Origin: Raffaelea ambrosiae
Taxonomy: Eukaryota; Ascomycota; Sordariomycetes; Ophiostomatales; Ophiostomataceae
Reading direction: 5' to 3'
NCBI GenBank assembly: GCA_002778195.1
Contig: PCDI01000004.1
Span: forward strand, 3,446,226 to 3,510,225
Length of the DNA: 64,000 nt
Within the stretch, counting starts at the first letter, position 1. Each line of letters starts with the position of its first letter. A model generated the notes under the pieces. The model did not search any database. It saw only the letters and a list, made by a program, of their open reading frames with translations, and was not told where the DNA came from. Positions 10,331 through 21,138 of the stretch are shown here, piece by piece. The position numbers and the translations under genes are program-made.

Positions 10331-12547
10331 TCACTTCTTCCCCCAAATGTCCATCACAGACTGCACGGACAACGTCTCCCACACCCGCATCCGCTTGGCC
10401 GTCTGGAAGGCCGCGACACAGCAGCCCACCACGGCCACGCTCTGGACAACGCGCCACACGGTCCACCGCCAGTACTCGAGGTCCTGGGCGTAGGCCAGCG
10501 TCTCGCGGCGGTCGTCGACCACGCGGGCGTACTCGAGCAGGAGACGCCACACGTACAGGCGCATGTCCTCGCGGCGCAGGACAGACTCGGCCCAGATGCG
10601 GCTCTCGTCGGCGATGCGAGCAGCTTCTGGGTCGTGGCCCGCGTGCGGAGAGCCAGCCTCGTTGTTGCTGTTGCTGTTGCTGTTGCTGTCGCTGGGAGCA
10701 TTCTCCTCTTGCGACGAGCCCGCCTGGGGCGATCCCTCTTCTCCGTCACGACGGGCCTTCGTCTTGGCCGGCCCGCCCAGGAAATAGTCCATGACCGCAT
10801 ACAGGTCCATGTACGAGCTGTCCAGAGGCACATAGTGCACCCACGGCACCAGCCGGTCGTCGTGCCACTCGGCATAGATGGTCGCCTTGAGGGGCATGCT
10901 GGTCGACCGCAGGAAGCTCCGCCAGCGAGCGCTGTACGAGTTGCCGTCGACGTCGGGCAGGTACTTGTAGTCGTACTGCTCCTGCATGGGCACGCCGGGC
11001 ATGACCGCCATGTGCGGGCTCGTGTAGTCGCACGTCAGGTACCGGGTGCCGTTTTCGTCGGTGGCGCGGGGGAAGCACTCGAGGTCGACAAAGCCCACAT
11101 CGGCAAAGGTCGAGACCCATTCGCCCAGGGTGCCGTCCGCCTGCTGGGGCAGCTTGTACACGTCGGCCGCGAGCTGGGGCAGCTTGAACGTGGGGCCCGC
11201 ACCCGACGACGGATCGCGCTCCATGGCGCTGATGGTGGTCCCGTTGGTCATCTGCACCCAGCGGTGGCGGTGGAAGTGCCACCAGTTGTCCGGCTTGTTG
11301 CGGCCGCCCGAGGCGGTGCCGCGCCAGACGAGCCCCGGCGTCTTGTCGGCCCAGGCCGCGCCGTGGGTCTCGCCGCCGCTGTAAAAGGGGTCCTCGGTCA
11401 GGTACATGGCGCCCGGGATGAGGATCTCGTTGTTCTGGGGCAGCTTGCAGCCGGCGAACATGGGGAACAGGTCGTGGCTGGTGGACATGCTGACGCTCTC
11501 GATGAACGTGCCGTGCAGGCCGCGCAGGTACGGCTGCAGACAGGGGTCGCGCGCGGCGGTCGCGTTGGCCACGAAGCCCTCGTCGGTGTACAGCGGGTTC
11601 GGGATGTTGGGGTAGTCGATGGGCTCGTCAAAGGTCGCCAGGGCGGGCTGGCTGCGGGCGGGACTGCCGGGCGGGCACGCCGCCGCGAGGTGGTTCCAGA
11701 AGCCGTTGGCGTCGTTCTTGATCCACGTGTGCTCGTAGGGCGTGGCGCCCTCGGCCGCGGCCTGCCGGTCGAGGTTGCCCACGCCCGAGTAGCGCGTCGT
11801 GGTGTCGGCGGGCACGGGTATGCTGCGCCGCATGCGCTCGATCTGGATGTACTCGTCGATCTTCTCCCACGGCACCAGCAGACGGGTCTCGTCCATGATG
11901 TTGACGACCATGTCGAGGTCGGGCAGGTCGGCGGCGATCTCCTCGACGAGGCCGGTCCAGTGCTGGATCCACGGCGGACGGCCCGGGTTGTCGGTGACCA
12001 TGATGGCCTTGCCCCCGCGGATGCGGATGACCTGCGGCTGGGTGTTGGCCTGCTGCCGCATCTGCGCCGGGTCCAGGGCCCAGAAGGGCGCCAGGTCGTC
12101 GTAGATGCGGTCAAAGAAGTCCTCGACGATGACGGCGTTTTCCTTTTGCGCGGCCGCGAACCACTTGTCAAAGCCGGGCGGTGGGTGGCGCCCGCGGCGC
12201 TGGCGGTAGCGGGCGGCGGCCTCGGGGAGCGTGCGCGAGCGCCCGGCCAGGAGGGCCTGGAAGGCGGCGCGGCCGTCTTCGATGAGCCGGTCGATGGTGT
12301 GGGCGCGGCTGGCGGTCCTCGTCGCGAAGTCGTCGGGCGAGGAGAGGAAGCCGTCGCCGTAGGGGTTGAAGACGGGTTGGCTGCTCACCGGGTGGCCATC
12401 GCCGGCGCGGCCACTGTCGGTGCCGTCCCACGGCCGCGGGGGTGCCGGCAGCCATGACGGACGGCCGTACAGCAGCACGGTGTAGAGGGTGAAGACGGCA
12501 AAGACGCCCATGGCCAGTGGGCGATACCATCCGCGAAGGGCCACCAT
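10331..12547 (-). CDS. GT90 / CAP10-type glycosyltransferase, type II membrane protein
   Basis: The gene is a single exon of 738 aa. The N-terminus has a short cytoplasmic tail and a signal anchor (about 9-28), giving a type II topology typical of Golgi glycosyltransferases. The catalytic half carries GT90 (CAP10/DUF821) features: ...GLVWRGTASGGRNKPDN followed by HFHRHRWVQ, and further on KATIYAEWHDDRLVPWVHYV then YAVMDYFLGG. A hydrophobic segment near the C-terminus (VVQSVAVVGCCVAAF) may be a second membrane helix. The founding family member, Cryptococcus Cap10, is needed for capsule formation, and animal relatives transfer xylose or glucose. The donor and acceptor here are unknown, with cell-surface glycan synthesis the likely role. 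A long antisense open frame covers the gene and is a codon-bias shadow. Confidence 0.88.
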   Translation of the reverse strand: MVALRGWYRPLAMGVFAVFTLYTVLLYGRPSWLPAPPRPWDGTDSGRAGDGHPVSSQPVFNPYGDGFLSSPDDFATRTASRAHTIDRLIEDGRAAFQALLAGRSRTLPEAAARYRQRRGRHPPPGFDKWFAAAQKENAVIVEDFFDRIYDDLAPFWALDPAQMRQQANTQPQVIRIRGGKAIMVTDNPGRPPWIQHWTGLVEEIAADLPDLDMVVNIMDETRLLVPWEKIDEYIQIERMRRSIPVPADTTTRYSGVGNLDRQAAAEGATPYEHTWIKNDANGFWNHLAAACPPGSPARSQPALATFDEPIDYPNIPNPLYTDEGFVANATAARDPCLQPYLRGLHGTFIESVSMSTSHDLFPMFAGCKLPQNNEILIPGAMYLTEDPFYSGGETHGAAWADKTPGLVWRGTASGGRNKPDNWWHFHRHRWVQMTNGTTISAMERDPSSGAGPTFKLPQLAADVYKLPQQADGTLGEWVSTFADVGFVDLECFPRATDENGTRYLTCDYTSPHMAVMPGVPMQEQYDYKYLPDVDGNSYSARWRSFLRSTSMPLKATIYAEWHDDRLVPWVHYVPLDSSYMDLYAVMDYFLGGPAKTKARRDGEEGSPQAGSSQEENAPSDSNSNSNSNNEAGSPHAGHDPEAARIADESRIWAESVLRREDMRLYVWRLLLEYARVVDDRRETLAYAQDLEYWRWTVWRVVQSVAVVGCCVAAFQTAKRMRVWETLSVQSVMDIWGKK

Positions 12548-12770
12548 GGCGGCGGCTGGTGTGCGTGGTGCAAGGGGGGGGGTTGGGGGGTAGTGATGCT
12601 TTGTGCCTACCTCTGTCGTCAGGATGGTCGTCTGTGTCGATCCATGAGCAACAGGGATGAGGAGCGAGGCCGTGGGCAGCAGAGTGTGCGGTCGTGATCC
12701 TCGTGATGGCGATCGCTTGGTGGTGATCCTCAGCGTGGTTTTAGGGGTGTCGTTTTGCGTCGTAACTAAC

Positions 12771-12795
12771 TAGTCAACTACTGGTTAGTTGACTA
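12771..12795. repeat. Perfect 10-bp inverted repeat, 5-base loop
   Basis: TAGTCAACTA (12771-12780) and TAGTTGACTA (12786-12795) are exact reverse complements around CTGGT. Flanking TAACTAAC and TAACTATTAGTTG words extend the symmetry imperfectly. It could be a protein-binding site or the remnant of a small inverted-repeat element; nothing else supports either. Confidence 0.7.
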
Positions 12796-13689
12796 ACTAT
12801 TAGTTGCTGCGTACGAGTTCCTGCCCTTTTCGTCAAGCCGCCTTCTCCATTGGTCGCGCGACGGCTACGCTTTGCTAGTGCTCCACCACGCTGCGCAGTC
12901 GCAGCCCCTTTTTATTTTTATTTTAAAATCACCCATCAATACGAGCAATGCCTTCAAATAGTAGGGTTGTCCGTCGCTTGGAAACCGCTAGCAATGGGGG
13001 TATGTTTTTGTCCTAGGTAAATAGGTAACATTCATCAACACAGCTTAAAAGCGACCACACAATGCCCCGGCCGGCCGGTCGCGCCTTCCGCGCGTTCTAG
13101 CCTGCCCTTTCCCGCGTACTTTTGTGCATGTGAGACAACTTGACACTCACAAGACCGGCCTGGAGTCTTCTGCAACTCTGCAAATGCATACAAACTCAAA
13201 ACCTGCGTGTGAAACCCTGCTAAACCCAAAATCAAGCCATGGCATCTTGGTGTCTGCCTTGCTTTGATTATTCAAAATCAAAGACCCGTCATTCGCCCTT
13301 TTGCCTGTGTATCCTCCCTCCTGCTCAACAGTCTCCCTTCTCGAACAAGCGTATGCTGTCTTTGGCTGTCGCGTAGGATTGTTGTAACGACTTTCCACAA
13401 CAGCCTGGCGGAGAACTCCCTCTCGCAGGCTGCCAGCATCTGGGCTCGTGGGGCTACTTTTCTTCAACTGCCATCCCACCAATCTCAGCGACAACACGCC
13501 CCGGTGCTGGTTTGGCAGGGAGCAGTCGCTCATCGCCATAGGCTCCGGCCACAAACAGCCTACTACTTCTGAGAGCCCGATTCGCTTTTAAAAAAAAGAA
13601 AGCCTATTCTCAAATGGCATTCGTACAAAAATCATATGGTCTGACATTCCTCTATGCCAGCACAAGGCTGAGATGGGCGTGATCACATG

Positions 13690-13821
13690 ACGCGTTACAT
13701 AAGACGGGAATCTGATCTGCACCTACCTAATATGGGGAGCCCCAGCACTTAACACCCCACTAATAGTTAGTTACTGCTTACACAGTGGTTACTTAGTGGC
13801 GACCCTGCACGCGACGACGCG
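13690..13821. promoter_or_regulatory. Candidate MCB/MBF-type cluster upstream of the Dpb11 homologue
   Basis: ACGCGT occurs at 13690-13695, and ACGCG at 13809-13813 and 13817-13821, which is 181-312 bp before the ATG. ACGCG is the core of the MluI cell-cycle box bound by MBF in yeasts. Function here is inferred; in GC-rich DNA such words also arise by chance. Confidence 0.35.
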
Positions 13822-14001
13822 CCTGGCCATCGCCACAAGGACCAGGACCCCAGCCTCGACAACACACGACATCAACAACAGCAGCCTCGCGCCAACACGC
13901 ACTGCCTCTCGACAACAGCAGCGCCACAATACGAGAAGACTCGCAACCCACTTTTCGACCGTCCATGTCTGTGTTTGTGTGCCGTGCTGCGATTCCGGTC
14001 C

Positions 14002-17000
14002 ATGGAGTCAGAGTCTGCCGCCAACTTGGCCCAGCCTTTTGAGGGAGTCGTCTTGTGCTGCACGAGCATTCCGGTCGACCTACGGGTGGGTGAAAATGCT
14101 GTTCTTGCTTCTGGAAGATCCAGAGACTGTTTGTTTTGTGCCCCGGACCGGCCACTGTGCTTCCATACTAACTCACGACTGCTCTCCAGACGGACATCGC
14201 CAAAAAGGTCACCGAACTCGGCGGCATCCACAAGAATGACCTCACCCACGAGGTCACCCACCTCGTCGTCGGCGACTACAACACCCCCAAGTACCGCCAT
14301 GTCGCCTACGAACGGCCCGACATCCGGCCCATGTGCGCCGGCTGGGTCGATGCTGTGCTCGATCTGTGGACCAAGGACGCCCCGATGGACCTGCCCGCCC
14401 TCGAAGAGGCCTGGACGCTGAAGACGTTTGAGAGCCACGGCGGCCTGCCGGCGAGCGGCGGAGCGACGGGCCTGGGGCCGGACCCGGGACAACAGGCGCT
14501 GCCCCATGGCGGGACGGTGGCTGCGGCGGCGACGGCCGCTGTCGAGCGAGGCCGCCTTCTCTGCTCCGTCACCGGCTTCGAGGAACAGGACCGCCAGCGC
14601 GTCATCCGCACCATTGTCGACCACGGCGGCGTGTACAGCGGCGACCTTACGCGGGCCGTCACCCACCTGATCGTCAACAAGCCCGAGGGCAAGAAGTACG
14701 CCGCCGCGCTGCAGTGGGGGGTCAAGGCCGTCTCCATCGAGTGGCTGCGCGACTGCGCCGCCCGCGGCATGATTCTCGACGAGGCCAAGTACGACCCGCG
14801 CCTGCCACCTGCCGAGCGCGGCAAAGACGCCTGGGCCGTCAAGACAGCCGCCGAGCGGGCAGCCGTGCTGGGCAAACGGATGCGCGAGGCCGGAGCAGGA
14901 GGAGGTGCCGCCGGGAGTGCCGGCGCTGAGAAGCAGGGCCAGCGCAAGCTGCGCAAGACCGCCAGCAGGAAACTGACTGTCCAGCGAGACAATCTGTGGG
15001 GGGACATCCTGGGGAAGTCGTCCGGAGGACCAGGGGCGCAGGGGACGGCATCAAAAGAGAGCACGCCGTTCGACCCACCGCCGGCACCAGACGAGGCCAC
15101 AGAGCAGCAACAGCGACACGCACAGAGCACAGCAAGCGGCCATCCATCGTCGAGACCATCGTCGAGGCCATCGTCAAGACCACCAACAGCAGCAGCAACT
15201 TCCATCTCTGCCAAACAACAACCACCACCATCACAACAGCAGGACGCTGCCGGTGTCCTGTCCTCAGCCGTCTTCTGCATCCACGGCTTCTCGCCCTCCC
15301 GCACAGACGTCCTCATGAACGCCGTTGCCACCATGGGCGGCTCTGTCGCTATCTCGCTGGCCGACATGGCCGACATGGCCGTCTCGCGCCAGACCCCAGG
15401 CACCCGCCAGCACCTGATTGTGCCCCAAGAGGCCCAGTTCTCTGCTCTCCCGGCTGTCTCCAGCGACGTCGCCCTGGTCACCGAGTTCTTCATCGAAAAG
15501 TGTCTGCACAAGAAGCAGTACATCGACCCTACCGGCCCCGACGCTGTCATCGGCCGCCCCTTTCCCGTCTTTCCCATCCCGGCCTTTGCGCCACTCTCCA
15601 TCTGCACCTCGGGCTTCACGGGCGTCGACCTCAACCAGATCGACAAGACTGTGCGCCAGCTGGGTGCCCGCTATGAGGAGCGCTTCACAGCCCAGTGCTC
15701 CGTCCTGCTCGTCACCGCCCTGCAGGCTGTGCGCAAGCAGAAGCTCGAGCTGGCCCTGGCTTGGAAGGTGCCCGTTGTCCCTGTCAAGTGGCTGTGGGCG
15801 TGCGTCGAACAGGGTGCCGCCGTGCCCGTCGACGACTATTTGTTCCCGCAGCTGCGGCAAACTCCCGGCAGTGTGAGTCTCGGGGCTGCTGGTGGTCCTG
15901 GCACCACTGTCCGGCAGCAAAGCAAACCCGTAGATGGACAGCAGCAGCAGCAGCAGCAGCAGCAGTCAAAAGAGAAGAGCACGGCACCACAGACAGCCCA
16001 AAAGCAGCAGCCGTCTTCTAAACCCCAGCCATCTGCCCCAGCCGAGCCGGAAACCCTTACCATCCCGACCCTGAAGATGGGCAGTCCCAACACGCTTTTC
16101 GTGACACCCCATCCAACACAGAACATAGAAACCGGCCAGTACGAGACGGCACCGACACATGCAAGGGGCGACGACGATGCAACTATGAAAGACGATGCAC
16201 AAGACAGACCGGTGGTAGCAACCACACGGCGTCGGTCTGCGGCAGAATCGGGGACATCAAACGGCAACCGTTTTGCTGTCTCACCACCCAAGCGGTCGCC
16301 AGCACAAGAGCCAGAAGCAAACAACAAATTCCAAGAGCCACAACGGCTACAGCAGACCCACGAGCGACAGGCAAGAAAGTCGCTCGGCCGTGTCGTGAGC
16401 GAGATTGCCGACTCCAACGACGGCGACTCGGACGACCCCATTGAGTGTGAGGGGACGGCGACGCCGCGTGCGGCAGCAGCAGTGTCGTCGGCCAACGGCA
16501 TCGCCACCACCCTAAAGGATACCTCCATCTCGCCCGCCAAGAACGGCGTGTCACGGATGACGAGAACAACAGCAACAGCGGGAGGTTCAGCACCGGCGAC
16601 GACGACCAGCACCACCGCCACCCGGCAACCACAACAACAACAGCAGCAAAACCTCCCCAAGAAGTCTCGCCAGCCGTTGAGTCGCGTCGCCAGCGAGGGT
16701 GGTTTCCTCGGCCAGCAGCCACACATTGTCCCGGCGCCGCTGGCCATTGGAATTTCCATTGGCGAGCTGATGAAGGACGGGGCGGGCAATAACGATGGTA
16801 TGGGTGGCAATGGTGGTGGTGGTGGTGATGGCGCCTTCACGAGCAAGCACCTGGGTACCCTTGCACGCGCCCACAGCACGGGTGTTGGAGGCCACCATGC
16901 GCTGTCGCCGTTTGGCAGCAACGGTATGGCCACTGGCGATGGCCGGTCGATGTCGGCGTTTGAAGGAGGTGGTGGCATGGGAGGAGGCCCTGATGGCAGC

Positions 17001-17333
17001 CGCCAAGAAGCAACAGAGTCGCCGCATCTGTTGCCTGTAGCTCCGGGTGCTGCCCGGGACTCGCCTGCGGACGACACGACCAACTTGCCGCCCACGCAGG
17101 TGCAGGTGCAATACCTGGACCCCGAGGCGGAGATGTACCAGGAGCAGCTGATGCGCAAGATCCTGGGCACGGTGCCGCAAGCAGAGAAAAGTGCTGCTGC
17201 CGGCAGCAGCAGCAACGACTACAACAGTCGACCGGCAGACGACGGCCCTGCCGCAACAACACCTGCTAGTGAACCCTCCGAGCCTGCCATTAAGCAGGAA
17301 CGGCCAGTGCGGAGGAGCAGTCGGTTGCGGTGA
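14002..17333 (+). CDS. Four-BRCT replication-initiation and checkpoint scaffold (Dpb11 / Rad4-Cut5 / TopBP1 homologue)
   Basis: There are two exons, 14002-14085 and 14190-17333, with a 104-bp intron (GTGGGT...CTCCAG); the product is 1075 aa. The junction joins ...IPVDLR to TDIAKKV in frame and completes the first BRCT. BRCT1 spans about 11-110, BRCT2 149-230, BRCT3 385-473 and BRCT4 496-580, with the conserved Trp near each end (WVDAV, WLRDC, WLWACVE). The C-terminal half is disordered, rich in Gln, Gly and Ser, and ends basic. Two BRCT pairs plus a long tail is the fungal Dpb11/Rad4 layout. By family knowledge it binds CDK-phosphorylated Sld2/Sld3 at origins and activates Mec1/ATR. The upstream in-frame ATG at 13975 gives a less conserved leader, so 14002 was preferred. 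Confidence 0.88.
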
Positions 17334-17892
17334 ACTGGGCAGTAAAGACATGATCAAGAGATAGAGATGAGAACATAAAAGACGAAAACATAGCTCATAA
17401 TGTGTACATAACGAATGTATGGAAAAAATGATATAAAAAACAATAGAAACAATACGTCTACAAGTTTCGCTTTCCATATCTATGAATATCTTATAATAGG
17501 GTATCATTCGTATCTTTCTCATATCATAATATAACTATCTTGACAGTCCCCCCTTTTTGGCCTCCCGCCGTTAACCAGAAATTTAGTAAGAAACTGTAGT
17601 TCCATCGATAACATGTCCTCGTGGTATAAAACGAGCTGAAGCCAGGAAAAGAAAATATTAAAAAAAAGCATAAAAAGGCATAATGAAAACCGTCATCCGC
17701 TTCATAAAAGCCATAAAAGTCGTTCGAAGACAAAAAAAAACAAAATAGTCGTGAGGTAGAAAAGACATCCAAAGAAGGATAAGAAAAAAGAAAAAAAAAA
17801 TAAACAGGGGCGTGCCAAAAAAGGGGGCCTGAATGCAGAAAGAATATGGATGAAAACGAGGAGAAAAGGAGCAATTTGACTCGACTCCCACA
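17334..17892. other. AT-rich convergent 3' intergenic region
   Basis: The Dpb11 homologue and the Arg/Asp-rich gene end towards each other here. The segment is A/T-rich (for example around 17380-17530 and 17655-17810) and holds 3' UTR and polyadenylation sequence of both genes. I see no gene. Confidence 0.6.
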
Positions 17893-20800
17893 TCACAAGC
17901 CTTGGGCGGCCTCGGATAGAACAGTGAGCAGGCTGGCCGCAGCACCGCCAATGCCTGCGGCACCAATGGCATCACGCAGACGCGTGCCCTCCCGCCGCTT
18001 CTGGCCGTCTCGGTCTCGGCTGTCATGGCCATCGTGGCTGTCACGGGCATCGCGGCCATCCCGGTTTTCCCAACTATTGCGGTGCTCACGATGGTCGTGA
18101 GATGAACGCTGGTTTGAGCACCGGTCACGATCCCGGTCGCGGTCGGATCGATTGTACACTGCTGCAACTGATGTCTTCTCATCGCGAGTGCGGTCATCGT
18201 AGCTGCGGCGCTTTCGGTCGCGGTCCTTGTCTCGGCCGTTGTAGTCATAGCTCTTCTCCCGATTATAATCACGATCACGTTCACGTTCACGTTCCCAGTC
18301 ATGATCACGAGTCCGAGTGCGATCACGTTCAGATCGCTCGGATCGTTCGGGCCGCTCAGACCGACGGTCTCGGTCAGACTCTTTGTGGCTGTCATGCGTC
18401 CGGCTGCGCTCTTCCCGACGGCGGCTGCGATCCCGGGGTTTGTCCCGATCATAGTCAGATTCATGGTCGTGGCTACGGTCTTTGTCGTGGTGTCGGCTCC
18501 GGTCCTTGTCGGTTCGGTCTCGGCTTTGGTCCCGGTCGCGGTCCCGGCGTCGATCGCTGTCGCGGTCCCGGTGTCGACTTTTATCCCTGGCGTGATGATC
18601 TCTGCTTGACTTCTTCCCCAAGTCGGACATGAGGCCTTCTGGGCTGACTTCGATTATCTTGCCATCCTTATAGCGCAGCTTGTTGGTATTTTTGTTCTTC
18701 AGGATGGACCGCGGACGTGGACTCTGGGCGCTGTCCTCCGATGAATTGTTCACATCGGTGGCGCTCGACGGCGGCGAAACAATGAACGGATAAACCCGTC
18801 TTCCAGCAACATCCTTTCCACCTTCCTCCTGGGTTGCTCCTTGCACATAGCGCGATCGGTCAAACGACCGGCGACGGCCTGACTGAGCAAATGCATAGGA
18901 CTTGCCCTGTGGAGATGCGCCAGGGTCGCCAAATGTTGGGCTTCCTGCCACGGAGCCCGTCTTCGCGTCCACCGTGATGGGCTGCGTGCGACGAGCTCTC
19001 GGACCAGTGTTATTATTAGACGCACCTGCAGCATCATAGGTTGGGTTCCGCCGAGCTTCATAACGAGCCTTGCGCACCCGGCGAGCCTCTGCACTCTGCT
19101 TAGCAAATTCAGTAATTTGCGACCGGTTGACTTTGCCAAGAATGGCCACAAAGTTCGGACGAGCCTCGTATCGCACGCCGGCACGTTCAAGAACCTCAGG
19201 CGACACAAGCCGGCGGTTGATCCTCGTCCAGATTGCGTCAGGTGGAATCAAATTTCCGTGGGAGTCGGGTGCAAGACCAAGACTGAGCATATATTGTGGG
19301 TTCACGTTCGGCGGGTTTGCGCCGGCTGGAGCAACAATGCCAAAGGCTCCGATCGAGGAATGCCGCTGCTGCTGCTGCTCTTGTTCGGAGGCGCTGTCGT
19401 AAGGAGGAGGTGGTGAAAGGAGTGGCGGCACATAGCGTGGCGACGCCGAGCTAGATGGCGTGGAGTCTGAGGCCGACGGGGGCACGACTTGCAGAGAGGC
19501 ATCGGCGGAGCTAGATGGGTGAGTGAGAGCTGTGCTCGTCGAGAGACCATACGATGAGCCCGCGGCCGCCGCGTTTGAAGGAGCAGGGAGGGCTGGCCGC
19601 GTAGGACCTGGCCTCAGCTGCGGATACAGGTAAGCGACGCCAACGCGTGCGGCAAAACGCTCTTGCTCCCTCAGGTCGAAGTCCAATAGATCGCGAGTCG
19701 ACATCAGAGCAAAGTCGTCGTTGAAGCTGACTTCCGAGTCATTGTCTGACCCAGTTGACGGAGTGGAGGCCTCGGGTGTGGAGGAATCCGAAGAGGAGGA
19801 AGGCACAGAGACGGAGCCGGATGGGCCCATGGCCGCTTGGGAGACCACGGTAGTTGGCGAACGGGCGTGCCTTTCCGTCTGGGGAGTAGACGGACCAGCC
19901 GAAGAGTGCTCCGGCTGGGACTGGGGATGCGCCTGCACCTGAGGCGGCGATGGTCCCGGAGAGGGGCGGTAGGGCATGTCTTGGCTGGCCGGCGGGACCG
20001 TGGGACGGTTCTGCTTGACAGAGAGGTCAAACTTCTCGTTGTAGAGATCAGCTGGCATCAGTTCCTTCGGGCTGAAGTGATCTGATGTTGGTATGCCGTG
20101 GGGTGCTGTGTTGCGAGACGCCCTGCGAGGCGTGTTGCGAGGCGCGTTGGGGAGTGGTGCGTTGATGGGGATCTTTGGTGGCACGGTAGGGACAGGGGTC
20201 CTTTGTGACTGGGCTCGCTTCAGGAAGGGATTTGTCCCATTTACATAACTTTCGAAATCCAGTTCCGGGAGCTTTTCGCTTACAAGTCGCTGTAAGATTC
20301 CGTATGTCAGCATGAGATTGGAGGCAACGGCATGTAAAGGACAACGAGGCGCAGACAAAGGCAACAAAGGTGGCATAAGCAAGACAAGAACATCAGCAGA
20401 AACAACAAGCGATGAAAGCAATACGGTAATAGGGGTGGGCAATAACAAAGGGAACGGGCGGAAACCAAAGAAGGGGGGGGGTTTTCATACCGGGAGAGCG
20501 GCGACAATGAGCTCGCTATTAAATGCGTTGCTCCGCACCAATTCTCTGTGGAGAGACCGGCACAGTTCCTGCCTAGAGACGGCGCCAGAACAATAAGCCG
20601 CGATGAACTCGGAGTCAGAGACCAGCTGGACGGCGCCGATGCGCATCTGGGCCAGGACAGGGTTGACATCGTCGATGTCCTCATACGGCTGCTCGGGCTG
20701 CGGAAAGGGGTGTGCCATGTCGGCAAAAGTTGGTTCTCTGACGGTGTCTAGAAAAAATGCAACGTTTGACACCTGGCTGGCGATCTTGAAGCGGGCGAGG

Positions 20801-21138
20801 CCGATGGCATCTTCTTCGCGCGTGGTGAAGCTTCGCTGAGTGTAGTGCTTGTCGACGGTGTTCCTCACTTGCCACAGGGTGTACTCGCAGTCCTCGAGGA
20901 CGTGCTTGAGCTGCGAGGGGAAGATGTTGGGACCGTCCTCGGTGGCCGGGGCATTGATCAGGCTCTTGGGGTCATCGGCCTCGAGGAGCAGGTCGCCGAG
21001 GGCGGCGTGCAAACTGCGGACGGCGATGGCAACGTCGTCGCATCTGCTGCCGGCTTCACACGTGCGTTGGTAGAGTGACCGGGCTTGGATATCTACGGCT
21101 TCGACAGCGGCTGCGTATTTGCTTCGGCCAGCCGGCAT
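17893..21138 (-). CDS. Uncharacterised fungal protein with Arg/Asp-rich (RD/RS-like) C-terminal region
   Basis: There are two exons, 21138-20491 and 20289-17893 on the minus strand, with a 201-bp intron (GTATGA...TTACAG); the product is 1014 aa. The first about 215 residues look like a folded helical domain (MPAGRSKYAAAVEAVDIQA onward), and the junction joins ...IVAALP to RLVSEKLPELDF. The middle is Pro/Ser-rich. A segment with ERAGVRYEARPNFVAILGKV and a nearby Arg-rich stretch looks conserved. Residues about 805-985 are dense in R-D, R-S and E-R pairs, like splicing-associated RD/RS proteins. The last about 25 residues are hydrophobic and Ala/Gly-rich (GAAGIGGAAASLLTVLSE). I do not recognise a named family. 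A nuclear RNA-related role is a guess from composition only. Confidence 0.75.

Larger units (their letters stand above)
12548..14001. other. Intergenic between two divergent genes (GT90 and Dpb11)
   Basis: This 1.45-kb divergent promoter region shows no gene. It has several TAGTTAGTT/AACTAACTA-type words, including an inverted repeat at 12771-12795, and an AT-rich patch (12910-12935). On the Dpb11 side lie an ACGCGT at 13690 and two ACGCG words at 13809 and 13817. Confidence 0.5.

Noticed and set aside
10301..12457. 718-codon plus-strand open frame opposite the GT90 gene
   Set aside because: The translation is Val/Arg/Gly/Ala-rich without domains and is the antisense shadow of strong GC-biased codon use in GT90.
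12548..14001. Transposon or MITE suggested by TAACTA/TTAGTT inverted words
   Set aside because: There are no terminal inverted repeats at a sensible distance, no target-site duplication and no coding remnants.
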